Positions 56,984 to 64,000 of a DNA stretch of 64,000 nucleotides are shown here, piece after piece (position 1 is the stretch's first letter; each line of letters starts with the position of its first letter). Under the pieces are notes generated by a model. It was given only the letters and a program-made list of their open reading frames with translations, made no database searches and had not been told where the DNA came from. The position numbers were made by a program, and so were the translations under genes. The stretch lies in the NCBI RefSeq assembly GCF_024172165.1, contig NZ_JAMZEB010000002.1:1881501-1945500 (forward strand). The letters are read 5' to 3'. The stretch comes from Nonomuraea thailandensis (GTDB taxonomy: Bacteria; Actinomycetota; Actinomycetes; Streptosporangiales; Streptosporangiaceae).

Positions 56984-58141
56984 ATGCAGCAGTTGCCACT
57001 GGACGGCGTCAAGGTCGTGGACCTGACCAACGTGCTGGCCGGGCCGTACTGCAGTTACCAGCTGATGTTGTTCGGCGCGGAGGTGGTCAAGGTCGAGCTG
57101 CCCGGCACCGGGGACCTCGCCCGGCGGCTCGGCCCCGACCCCGAGCTCAACGAGGCCCGGATGGGTGCTTCCTTCCTGGCCCAGAACGCCGGCAAGAAGT
57201 CGGTCGAGCTGGACCTGAAGAGCCGGGACGGGCGGGCCGCGTTCGAGTCGATGATCGCCGGCGCCGACGTCCTGCTGGAGAACTTCAGAGCCGGCGTGCT
57301 GGCCAGGCTCGGCTACGGCTGGGACCGCCTGCGCGAGCTCAACCCCGGCCTCGTCTGCTGCGCCATCTCCGGCTTCGGGCAGAGCGGCCCGATGAGCGGC
57401 GCGCCCGCCTACGACCAGATCATCCAGGGGCTGTCCGGCATGATGAGCGTCACCGGCACCCCCGACACCGCCCCGCTGCGCGTGGGCTTCCCCATCTGCG
57501 ACACCGTCGGCGGGCTGATGGCCGCCCTGGCGGTCTCCGCCGCGCTGGCCGGACGGCACCGCACCGGGCGCGGCTGCTACCTGGACCTGTCCATGCTGGA
57601 GGCGTCGATCTCCGCGATGGGCTGGACCGTCTCCAACTACCTGGTCAGCGGGGTCGAGCCGGAGCCGATGGGGGACCAGAACGCCACCGCCGCCCCGTCC
57701 GGCACCTTCGAGACCGCCGACGGGCCGCTCAACATCGCCGCCAACCAGCAGGCCCAGTTCGAGACGCTGTGCCGGCTCGTCGGGCGGCCCGACCTGCCCG
57801 CCGACCCGCGCTTCGCCGGGCGCGAGTCGCGCAAGACCCACCGGCACGAGCTCAACCAGGAGCTCAACTCGGCGCTGCGGGCCAAGACCGCGCTGGAGTG
57901 GGAGGAGATGCTCGCCGCCGGGGGCGTGCCCGCCGCCCGCATCCTCACCGTCCCGCAGGCGCTCGCCCTCGACCAGGTACGCCATCGCGGCTTCCTCACC
58001 GAGCTGCCGTTCCCGGGGGCGGGGGAGCGGCAGGTCACCGTCACCGGGAACGGCGTGATGGTGGACGGCGCCGCGCTGCGCCCACGCGGGCCCGCGCCGC
58101 TGCTCGGGGAGCACAACACCGAGATCGAGGCGGCGCCATGA
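56984..58141 (+). CDS. CaiB/BaiF class III CoA-transferase
   Basis: 385 residues. Family features: GVKVVDLTNVLAGPYCSYQL, FGAEVVKVELPG, NAGKKSVELDLKS and PAYDQIIQGLSGMM, in which Asp144 corresponds to the catalytic aspartate that forms the CoA-anhydride intermediate. It moves CoA from a donor thioester to an organic acid. GGAG lies 7 nt before the ATG. Overlapped by the citryl-CoA-lyase-like gene (ATGA), so activation of an acid followed by retro-aldol/Claisen cleavage is the likely pair of steps. Confidence 0.9.
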   Translation: MQQLPLDGVKVVDLTNVLAGPYCSYQLMLFGAEVVKVELPGTGDLARRLGPDPELNEARMGASFLAQNAGKKSVELDLKSRDGRAAFESMIAGADVLLENFRAGVLARLGYGWDRLRELNPGLVCCAISGFGQSGPMSGAPAYDQIIQGLSGMMSVTGTPDTAPLRVGFPICDTVGGLMAALAVSAALAGRHRTGRGCYLDLSMLEASISAMGWTVSNYLVSGVEPEPMGDQNATAAPSGTFETADGPLNIAANQQAQFETLCRLVGRPDLPADPRFAGRESRKTHRHELNQELNSALRAKTALEWEEMLAAGGVPAARILTVPQALALDQVRHRGFLTELPFPGAGERQVTVTGNGVMVDGAALRPRGPAPLLGEHNTEIEAAP

Positions 58142-58194
58142 GCGGGCGTGATGCCGAGAATGCGGCCCAGGCCATGAGCGGGCGTGATGCCGAG
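58135..58194 (+). repeat. Duplicated 24-bp start region of the lyase gene
   Basis: The 24 bases at 58135-58158 (GCCATGAGCGGGCGTGATGC then CGAG) recur exactly at 58171-58194, 36 bp later, so the gene has two in-frame copies of its own start codon and first six codons. Confidence 0.85.
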
Positions 58195-59058
58195 GCGGCG
58201 GCAAGGGCGGCGGCAGGGGCGGCGGCAGGGGCCGCGAGCGGGCACGATCCGGTCGCGAGTGCCGCGGCCGACTGGTGGGCCACCGGCGTCTCGAAGGTCG
58301 AGCCCGACGTCATCGAGCTGCGCGGGCAGCCGGTCCAGGAGCTCATCGGGCGGATCGGCCTCGCCGAGATGATCTGGCTGATGCTCCGCGGCGAGCGCCC
58401 CGACCCGCGCCGGGCCGCGCTGCTGGAGGCGGCCCTGGTCTCCTCCGTCGATCACGGGCCGCACGCGCCGTCCATCGCCGTCGCCCGCATGGCGGTCACC
58501 TGCGGCGTCGGCCTCAACAACGCCGTGGCCACCGGGGTCAACCTGCTCGGCGACGTGCACGGGGGCGCGGGCGAGCAGTGCGTCAGGCTGCTGGAGGAGG
58601 TGGTCGCCGGCCACGGCCCGCGCGGCGACGCCGGGGGTGCCCCGGGCGGTGATGCGAGCGGTGACCCGGGTGGCGACGTGGATGCCGCTGCCGTGGTCGC
58701 CCGCTGGCGGGCGCGGGACCGCTACCTGCCCGGCTTCGGGCACCGCTTCCACACCCGCGATCCGCGCCGTGATCCGCTGCTCGGCCTCGTGGCGGAGGCG
58801 GCCCGCGACGGGGTGGTGGCGGGCGCGCACCTGCGGGCCGCGCTGGAGGTCGAGCGCCTGATCGCCCCGGTGCCCATGAACATCGACGGCGCGACCGCCG
58901 TCGTCTACGCCGAGCTCGGCTTCCCCGCGCCGCTCGCGCGTGGCCTGTTCGTGCTCAGCCGCTCCGTCGGGATCCTGGCCCACGCCTGGGAGGAGACCGG
59001 CCAGGGCCGGCGCAACAAGGGCCCGATCCCACCGTCCATCCTGCCGACCTGGTTGTGA
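58138..59058 (+). CDS. Citryl-CoA lyase/citrate synthase-like protein
   Basis: 306 residues, citrate-synthase fold of the short, citryl-CoA-lyase type: WATGVSKVEPDVIELRGQPV, SSVDHGPHAPSIAVARMA (active-site His region), LLGDVHGGAGEQC, PGFGHRFHTRDPR and PVPMNIDGATAVVYAELGFP. It would cleave a citryl-CoA-like thioester to acetyl-CoA and an oxo acid. The N-terminus has a duplicated MSGRDAE and an Ala/Gly-rich stretch, and a Gly/Asp-rich insert (GDAGGAPGGDASGD) sits mid-protein, both unlike relatives. Start 58138 overlaps the previous stop; the second ATG at 58174 is an alternative. Confidence 0.82.
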   Translation: MSGRDAENAAQAMSGRDAEAAARAAAGAAAGAASGHDPVASAAADWWATGVSKVEPDVIELRGQPVQELIGRIGLAEMIWLMLRGERPDPRRAALLEAALVSSVDHGPHAPSIAVARMAVTCGVGLNNAVATGVNLLGDVHGGAGEQCVRLLEEVVAGHGPRGDAGGAPGGDASGDPGGDVDAAAVVARWRARDRYLPGFGHRFHTRDPRRDPLLGLVAEAARDGVVAGAHLRAALEVERLIAPVPMNIDGATAVVYAELGFPAPLARGLFVLSRSVGILAHAWEETGQGRRNKGPIPPSILPTWL

Positions 59059-59144
59059 GAAGACCCCGCCGGACGGCGGGGCCCCGCAGGCGATAGGCGA
59101 GAGCTTGTCGCCACGAAGATCCGCAGTTACGCTCAATCCCCCGA

Positions 59145-59162
59145 GTGGACCATGCAGTCCAC
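59145..59162. promoter_or_regulatory. Inverted repeat before the ThuA gene
   Basis: GTGGAC-CATGCA-GTCCAC, perfect 6-bp arms; a third GTGGAC half-site follows at 59166-59171. It lies 27-44 bp before the ThuA-domain gene. Cognate regulator unknown. Confidence 0.45.
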
Positions 59163-59188
59163 CTAGTGGACCCCTTCGCGAGGTGCCC

Positions 59189-60130
59189 ATGCGCAGCAAA
59201 CTGTCCATCGCCGCAGCCACCGGAGCAGCGCTCCTGCTGCTCACCGCCACCGCACCCAGCTCCGCCGCCTCCCCGGAACCGGCCAGGAACCTCGGCGACC
59301 CCGACTACGGCGTCTGCCGGGGCACCGACCCCCGCTGCTACCACGACTGGGGCAACTTCGACCCCGCCGAGGGCTACAAGCTGCTCGTCTACAGCCGTAC
59401 CGCCGGCCCCCGCCACGCCCACCTCGGCACCCCGCTCGGCCCCGGCCTCAACCCGCCGCTCAACGACAACAACGTCGCCGTCAAGGCGGTCCTCAAGCTG
59501 GGCCAGGAGAACGGTTTCACCGTCGACTACACCGAGGACGTCACCCAGCTCTCCTCGGCCGGACGGCTGCTCAACTACAACGCCGTGATGTTCCTCAGCA
59601 CCACCCGCGACACCCTCGACGACGCCGCGCAGACCGCGCTGCGCCAGTACATCCGCGCAGGCGGCGGCTTCGTCGGCGTGCACAACGCCTTCGGCACCGA
59701 GTACAACTGGCCCTGGTACGAAGGCCTGCTCGGCAACGCCAACTTCTACGACCACGGCGCCAACCAGCCCGGCACCGTCGTCACCGTGAACCGCCGCGAC
59801 GCCTCCACCCAGGGCCTGCCCAGGACCTGGGCCTTCTCCGACGAGTGGTACAACCTCATCCCCGCGCCCACCCGCGTCCGCGTCCTGGCCGAGGTGGACG
59901 AGCGCACCCTGCCCCAGGGCGTGCGCGGCAACCTCGGCCACCCCGGCCACGGCGAGCACCACCCGGTGAGCTGGTGCCAGTACTACGACGGCGGCAAGGC
60001 CTGGCTGACCACCCTCGGCCACGACGTCAAGGCCTGGACGGACGAGCCCATGGAAGGCGACCAGTACTTCGTGCAGCACCTGCTGGGCGGCGTCAAGTCC
60101 GTGCTCGGCATGGCCCCCTTCTGCCGCTGA
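59189..60130 (+). CDS. Secreted ThuA-domain protein
   Basis: 313 residues. Signal peptide (about 1-27, IAAATGAALLLLTATAPSSA) and a ThuA domain, a class I glutamine-amidotransferase-like fold without the catalytic triad: YKLLVYSRTAGPRHAH, YNAVMFLSTTRDTLDD, GGGFVGVHNAFGTEYNWPWY, RTWAFSDEWYN. Found alone or joined to glucose-dehydrogenase or carbohydrate-binding domains in secreted actinomycete proteins; activity not established. GAGGTG lies 5 nt before the ATG. Monocistronic with a GTGGAC palindrome upstream; converges on the sulfatase gene across 106 bp of GC-rich repeats. Confidence 0.85.
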   Translation: MRSKLSIAAATGAALLLLTATAPSSAASPEPARNLGDPDYGVCRGTDPRCYHDWGNFDPAEGYKLLVYSRTAGPRHAHLGTPLGPGLNPPLNDNNVAVKAVLKLGQENGFTVDYTEDVTQLSSAGRLLNYNAVMFLSTTRDTLDDAAQTALRQYIRAGGGFVGVHNAFGTEYNWPWYEGLLGNANFYDHGANQPGTVVTVNRRDASTQGLPRTWAFSDEWYNLIPAPTRVRVLAEVDERTLPQGVRGNLGHPGHGEHHPVSWCQYYDGGKAWLTTLGHDVKAWTDEPMEGDQYFVQHLLGGVKSVLGMAPFCR

Positions 60131-60236
60131 CCGCCGCGCGGTCAGGCCGCCGGCGGTCATACGGCTGGGTGGCCGGCGGCGGCTCGGCCGGGCCACGAGC
60201 GGTCGCACGGCCGGGCTGCCGTCGGCGGTCGTGCGG

Positions 60237-62480
60237 TCAGTCGGCGTGCAGGGCGGTCCTGAGGTCGGCGAGCGGGTCCGGTTCGGCGTAGCCCGGTGTC
60301 TGGACGCGGACGGAGACCAGCCGGCCGTTCCAGGCGGCCGGGACGCGATAACGGTCCGACACGGGCAACCCGGCGTCGTGCCCCAGCCGCAGCCCGGCGC
60401 CGCCGTGCTGGAGGGCGACGGGCAGGATGCCGTCGAAGGCCAGGGAGCCGGCCACGGCGGCGTCGTACAGGAGATGGAAGGCCGAGCCGTCCGGCCCGGT
60501 GAGGTGGGCGACGCCCAGGGCCTGGCGGCCGGGCCGTACGGGACGGTCCGCGACCACCTCCAGGATCTCCCCGGCCCGGGAGAAGGTGAACACCAGCCGG
60601 CCGTCCGCGACGTGGAGCGCCAGGCCGCCGTGCAGGTCGCCCAGGGCGAGCAGCACCCCGTCCGGCGCGTCGCCCGCCTCCACCTCGGCCGTGATGCGGA
60701 AGCCGCCGAAGAGCAGGGGCAGGGACTCGTCGCAGATCGGTGAGGCGCCGGGCCGGTAGGTGCGGTCGTCGCCCGGCGGCCAGGCCGGCCCGATGAGGGC
60801 GCCGATGCGGTCCACCAGGTTGTCGTAGAGCGGCAGGACGTGGTTGCGCCCGGCCTCCTCGTCCCACAGGCGCCGCAGCTCCGCGACGACCTCCGGATGC
60901 CCGGCCGACACGTCGGTGGCCTCGGAGAAGTCGGCGGACAGGTCGAACAGCGCCCAGTGGTCGTCGTCGAAGGCGCGGCTCCCGGTGAGGAGCTCCTGCT
61001 CGTCGAGGATGCCGGTGGAGACGTGGTCGGTGGTGGCCTTCCAGCGCCCGTGGATGAGGGAGCGGGAGCCCAGCATCTCGAAGTACTGCGTCTCGCGCGG
61101 CGCGGGCGCCCCGGGGTCGTCGAAGGTGGCGCGGAAGCTGGCTCCGTCGATCCGCTGCTGCTCGACGCCGTCCACGACGTCCGGCGCCTCGACGCCGATC
61201 GTGTCCAGCAGCGTGGGGAACAGGTCGTTGACGTGCAGGACGGGGTCGCGGACCGCGCCGCGCGCGCGGATCCCGGCGGGCCAGTGCACGATCAGCGGGG
61301 TACGCGTGCCGCCGAGCCAGGTGTAGCGCTTCCACAGGCGGAACGGCGTGTTGCCGGCCCACGCCCAGCCCCACGCGTAGTGGTTGTAGGTGGCGGGGCC
61401 GCCCCAGTCGTCGTAGTGGGCGAGGTTGTCCTCCAGGGACTCGGGGATGGCCGAGGAGAAGCGGTGCTCGTTGACGCTGCCGTGCACGCCGCCCTCGGCG
61501 CTGGCCCCGTTGTCGGAGAACAGCACGACGATCGTGTCGTCGAGCCGGCCCGTCTCCTCCAGGTGGTCGAGCAGGCGGCCGATCTGGGCGTCGGTGTGGG
61601 TGAGGAAGCCGGCGAAGACCTCCTGCTGGCGGGCGTACAGGCGGCGTTCGTCGGCGGTGAGGTCGTCCCAGGCGCGCACCCAGCCGGGGCGCGGCGTGAG
61701 GGTGGTGCCGGGCGGGACGAGGCCGGCGTCGAGCTGGCGCTGGAAGATCTCCTCCCGCCAGGCGTCCCAGCCGTGGTCGAAGCGGCCGTGGTAGGGCTCG
61801 GCCCATTCCGGGGTCACGTGGTGCGGTGAGTGCGTGGCGCCGAGGCCGACGTACAGGAAGAAGGGCTTGCCGGGAGCGGCGTGGCGCTGGTCGTCCAGGT
61901 AGCGGATGGCGCGGCCGGTCAGGTCCTCGGTGAGGTGGTAGCCCTCCTCGGGGGTGGCGGGCGGGTCGACGTAGTGGTTGTCCTCGACGAGGTTGGGCGC
62001 GTAGTGGTTGGCGTCGCCCTGGAGGAAGCCGTAGTAGCGCTCGAAGCCGAGGCCGAGGGGCCAGTGGCCGAACGGGCCCGCCGCGGAGCGTTCGAAGCGC
62101 GGGGTGAGGTGCCACTTGCCGACGGCCAGGGTGGAGTAGCCGTGGTCGCGCAGGATCCGTGGCAGGGTGGCGGCCGAGCGCGGGATGCGGGCGGTGTAGC
62201 CGTGGTGGTCGAGGGGGATGTCGGCGAGGAAGCCCATGCCGACGGCGTGATGGTTGCGGCCGGTGAGGAACGAGGCCCGCGACGGGGAGCACAGGGCGGT
62301 GACGTGGAAGCGGTTGTAACGCAGCCCGCCGGCGGCCAGCCGGTCGATGTTGGGTGTGGCGATGTCGGAGCCGAAGCAGCCGAGCTGGGCGAAGCCGGTG
62401 TCGTCCAGGACGATGGCCAGGACGTTGGGCGCCGCGTCGGGCGGGCGGGCGGCGCTGCGGAAGATCGGTTCGGCGGTCAT
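60237..62480 (-). CDS. Formylglycine-dependent arylsulfatase-like hydrolase
   Basis: 747 residues, alkaline-phosphatase superfamily. Metal Asp pair in LAIVLDDTGFAQLG, the formylglycine motif Cys64-Ser-Pro66-Ser-Arg68 (ALCSPSRASFLTGRN) needing a formylglycine-generating enzyme, VGKWHLTP, and the late SDNGASAEGG. No signal peptide, as in the large PAS-like actinobacterial sulfatases. The C-terminal 200 residues form an additional beta-rich domain. It cleaves sulfate esters; substrate unknown. ATG 62480, with GGAGTG 6 nt upstream, is preferred to the GTG at 62489. Likely under the divergent TetR at 62.99 kb, with a decayed transporter gene in between. Confidence 0.9.
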   Translation of the reverse strand: MTAEPIFRSAARPPDAAPNVLAIVLDDTGFAQLGCFGSDIATPNIDRLAAGGLRYNRFHVTALCSPSRASFLTGRNHHAVGMGFLADIPLDHHGYTARIPRSAATLPRILRDHGYSTLAVGKWHLTPRFERSAAGPFGHWPLGLGFERYYGFLQGDANHYAPNLVEDNHYVDPPATPEEGYHLTEDLTGRAIRYLDDQRHAAPGKPFFLYVGLGATHSPHHVTPEWAEPYHGRFDHGWDAWREEIFQRQLDAGLVPPGTTLTPRPGWVRAWDDLTADERRLYARQQEVFAGFLTHTDAQIGRLLDHLEETGRLDDTIVVLFSDNGASAEGGVHGSVNEHRFSSAIPESLEDNLAHYDDWGGPATYNHYAWGWAWAGNTPFRLWKRYTWLGGTRTPLIVHWPAGIRARGAVRDPVLHVNDLFPTLLDTIGVEAPDVVDGVEQQRIDGASFRATFDDPGAPAPRETQYFEMLGSRSLIHGRWKATTDHVSTGILDEQELLTGSRAFDDDHWALFDLSADFSEATDVSAGHPEVVAELRRLWDEEAGRNHVLPLYDNLVDRIGALIGPAWPPGDDRTYRPGASPICDESLPLLFGGFRITAEVEAGDAPDGVLLALGDLHGGLALHVADGRLVFTFSRAGEILEVVADRPVRPGRQALGVAHLTGPDGSAFHLLYDAAVAGSLAFDGILPVALQHGGAGLRLGHDAGLPVSDRYRVPAAWNGRLVSVRVQTPGYAEPDPLADLRTALHAD

Positions 62481-62498
62481 GGCGGTCACTCCAGGATT

Positions 62499-62874
62499 TC
62501 AGCTCGCGGCCGGCGTGGGCGTGACGGCGCGCGGGGCGAGGACACGGTTGAGCAGGAGGCCGAAGCCCGCTGCGACGATCATGATGGTGAGGCCGTGGAT
62601 GCCCGGTGAGGCTGGCCGGGGCGAACAGGACGACGGCCGGGAGCACCGACGTGAGGTCGTCGATCTCCCCGCCCTGCAGTCCGATGCCCTCCTGGGCGGG
62701 CAGGAAGTGCGCCGGCGACAGGTTGGTGATCACCGTCAGGGTGACGACCGACAGCACGGAGCCGACGGTGGTGAGCGTCAGGTTGAAGGCCACGTCGCCG
62801 GCGAAGAGCGGGGAGTGCATGCCGGCGAGCGGGCCGCCGGGCGAGGCGACGACGAGCAGCATGGCTCCGTTCAC
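62499..62874 (-). pseudogene. Decayed bile-acid:sodium-symporter-like gene
   Basis: The minus-strand frame from GTG 62874 reads VNGAMLLVVASPGGPLAGMH and AFNLTLTTVGSVLSVVTLTV, the middle helices of the SBF/bile-acid:Na+ symporter family, but the first two helices are missing. After LPAVVLFAPASLTG the frame is lost. A second frame encodes GIHGLTIMIVAAGFGLLLNR and stops at 62499. The gene is thus truncated and frameshifted. It lies between the TetR operator and the sulfatase, so it may once have imported the sulfatase's substrate or product. Confidence 0.6.
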
Positions 62875-62928
62875 GCGCCGATCCCTTCGGAGACCGTGAG
62901 CAACGGTGCTCTCCTTACTACGATGGAA

Positions 62929-62955
62929 CGGATTAAGGCAAGGTGTCTTAATCCG
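62929..62955. promoter_or_regulatory. TetR operator
   Basis: CGGATTAAG and CTTAATCCG, perfect 9-bp arms with a 9-bp spacer, 37 bp before the TetR start and 55 bp from the decayed symporter gene. Confidence 0.65.
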
Positions 62956-62991
62956 GGCGATTCTATGGCGAATTGGTAGGGATAGACAAGA

Positions 62992-63729
62992 ATGCGGGCG
63001 AAGGAGAAGATCCTTCTCGCCGCCGAGCGGCTCTTCGCCGAACGCGGCTTCGGGGTGTCCCTGCGGGAGATCGCCGTCGCGGCGGACCAGCGCAACCACT
63101 CGGCGGTGCAGTACCACTTCGGGGACAAGGCGGGGCTCATCGACGCCCTGTACGAGTACCGCATCACGCCGCTCGACCGGCGGCGCCGCGAGCTGATCGA
63201 GGACCTGCGCGCGCACGGCCTGGAACGGGACCTGCCCGCCCTCGTCGAGGCCTACGTGGCGCCGTTGGCCGAGCACGTGCTCGCTCACCGGGGGGCGAGC
63301 TGGTACGTGCGTTTCACCAGCCGGTACGTGCTGTCGGGCAGCTACCGGTCCTGGCCCTACTCCAGGGAGCACCATCCCGGGGTCAACGAGGTCGTGGGGC
63401 TGCTCTTCGCGTGCCTGCCCGCCCTGACGAAGGAACGGCTCAGGGTTCTCAGCCTGCACGTCGTCGTGGTCCTGGCCGACATCGAGCAGCGGCTCGGCAC
63501 ACCCGAGTCCGGCACACCCGAGTCCGGCGTACCCGCGTCCGCGCGTGAGTCCGGTACGCCCGCGTCCGAGACGCACGCGTCCGATGAGCCGGAATCGGCG
63601 GCGCCGGACGGCGGCGGGCCGGATCCCGACGAGGCGGTCTTCGGCGAGGCCGAGGCCGTCGCGGCCGTGGCCGACCTGCGCCGCACCGCCCTCGCCATCC
63701 TCACCGCCCCGGACGACCCTCCGCGGTGA
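62992..63729 (+). CDS. TetR/AcrR family transcriptional regulator
   Basis: 245 residues. Helix-turn-helix at about 3-55 (EKILLAAERLFAERGFGVSL; HSAVQYHFGDKAGLIDALYE), helical ligand domain, then an unusual low-complexity tail (about 168-215) rich in Pro, Glu, Ser and Thr with repeated GTPES units before a last helix. The ATG at 62992 follows GGTAGGG. The long perfect palindrome upstream and the divergent symporter relic/sulfatase suggest it once controlled, or still controls, sulfate-ester use. Confidence 0.85.
   Translation: MRAKEKILLAAERLFAERGFGVSLREIAVAADQRNHSAVQYHFGDKAGLIDALYEYRITPLDRRRRELIEDLRAHGLERDLPALVEAYVAPLAEHVLAHRGASWYVRFTSRYVLSGSYRSWPYSREHHPGVNEVVGLLFACLPALTKERLRVLSLHVVVVLADIEQRLGTPESGTPESGVPASARESGTPASETHASDEPESAAPDGGGPDPDEAVFGEAEAVAAVADLRRTALAILTAPDDPPR
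63496..63540 (+). repeat. 15-bp tandem repeat in the TetR gene
   Basis: Two perfect copies of GGCACACCCGAGTCC (63496-63525) and a diverged third (63526-63540) encode GTPES-GTPES-GVPAS; further degenerate units follow. In frame, so a tolerated expansion. Confidence 0.85.
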
Positions 63730-63820
63730 GCGCGAGGACGACCACCCGCGCAACCTGGCGCCCCGCCACGGCAAAGGGCGCGATATACGATTGCCTGGCA
63801 CAAATCACCCGAGGAGGATC

Positions 63821-64000
63821 GTGAACCTGGCCGAGCAGGGCAGCGCTTTCGCCGCCTTCTGGCAGGAGCGGCACCTGTGCACGCTCTCCACCGCCCGCCC
63901 CGACGCCCCGCCGCACGTGGTGCCGGTGGGCGCGACGCTGGACCTGGAGACCGGCATCGCCCGGGTGATCACCTCCGGGACCTCGGCCAAGGCCAGGCTC
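63821..64000 (+). CDS. PPOX-class (pyridoxamine 5'-phosphate oxidase-like) protein, partial
   Basis: The first 60 residues read VNLAEQGSAFAAFWQERHLC, TLSTARPDAPPHVVPVGATL and ARVITSGTSAKARL. This is the split-barrel flavin-binding start of the PPOX family, often F420- or FMN-dependent in actinomycetes. GTG start with GAGGAGG 4 nt upstream. The gene continues past the right edge. Function cannot be narrowed. Confidence 0.8.
   Translation, partial: MNLAEQGSAFAAFWQERHLCTLSTARPDAPPHVVPVGATLDLETGIARVITSGTSAKARL

Noticed and set aside
60157-63801. A 1214-codon open frame on the minus strand across the sulfatase and TetR genes
   Set aside because: Its translation is arginine/proline-rich and has no domain; it is a shadow frame of GC-rich coding DNA. 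Only the short 62.5-62.9 kb part is meaningful, as the symporter relic.
1-64000. Prophage, integrative element or insertion sequence
   Set aside because: No integrase, transposase, terminal repeats or tRNA-associated direct repeats were recognised anywhere in the window.

Overview
The window is very GC-rich, uses many GTG starts, has short ATGA/GTGA gene overlaps, and encodes an AfsR/SARP-type regulator, an Lsr2 nucleoid protein, a SigB/SigF-type sigma factor and many one-component regulators (TetR, IclR, PadR, GbsR/MarR). This is the signature of a filamentous actinomycete chromosome. A member of the Streptosporangiales such as Nonomuraea is my best guess from protein style, but this is inference. 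No rRNA, tRNA, CRISPR array, insertion sequence or phage module was seen.

Region 1 (1-19 kb) is a mixed accessory and housekeeping stretch: an Old Yellow Enzyme with a divergent TetR, a DoxX protein behind a perfect CebR-type box, a cold-shock protein with a hairpin leader, a secreted NlpC/P60-like protein with FG-GAP repeats, a 1026-residue AfsR-like regulator divergent from a VanX-like D,D-dipeptidase, a cysteine hydrolase, a vanadium-haloperoxidase-like protein, Lsr2, a peptide deformylase, a DUF4132 protein, and a TetR/thioesterase pair. Three decayed genes lie here: an HxlR regulator fragment, a SnoaL-like protein with an internal deletion, and an alpha/beta-hydrolase fragment.

Region 2 (19-39 kb) holds a free-standing polyketide-synthase-like methyltransferase/enoylreductase protein facing a TetR gene across one operator. 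The TetR gene is fused by overlap to a heterodimeric ABC exporter. Then come a D-aminoacylase-like amidohydrolase, a membrane protein, an LCM-type methyltransferase divergent from a GbsR/MarR regulator, cobF, a stress sigma factor, NmrA-like reductases, an MFS transporter, a frameshifted secreted metalloprotease-like DUF6055 protein behind a LacI-type operator, a PadR regulator with twin operators, and a SnoaL/SRPBCC pair.

Region 3 (39-60 kb) is a catabolic island. A fused OYE/FAD oxidoreductase faces aroE, a 3-dehydroshikimate dehydratase-HPPD fusion, an MHS-family shikimate-type permease and a lactonase-like metallo-hydrolase. Converging on these is a Liv-type ABC transporter operon whose last gene is a Tat-exported PQQ quinoprotein. 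Nearly the same roughly 20-22 bp operator lies before aroE, before the permease and before the Liv/quinoprotein operon, so they look like one hydroaromatic (quinate/shikimate) regulon yielding protocatechuate. Beside it an IclR regulator sits between a ThDP enzyme/aldehyde dehydrogenase pair and a CoA-transferase/citryl-CoA-lyase-like pair, probably a second acid-degradation pathway.

Region 4 (59-64 kb) has a secreted ThuA-domain protein, a large formylglycine-type sulfatase, a decayed bile-acid-symporter-like gene, a TetR with a long perfect operator, and the start of a PPOX-family flavoprotein running off the end. Within the window, regulators and their targets are usually divergent neighbours, and several regulator genes look leaderless.
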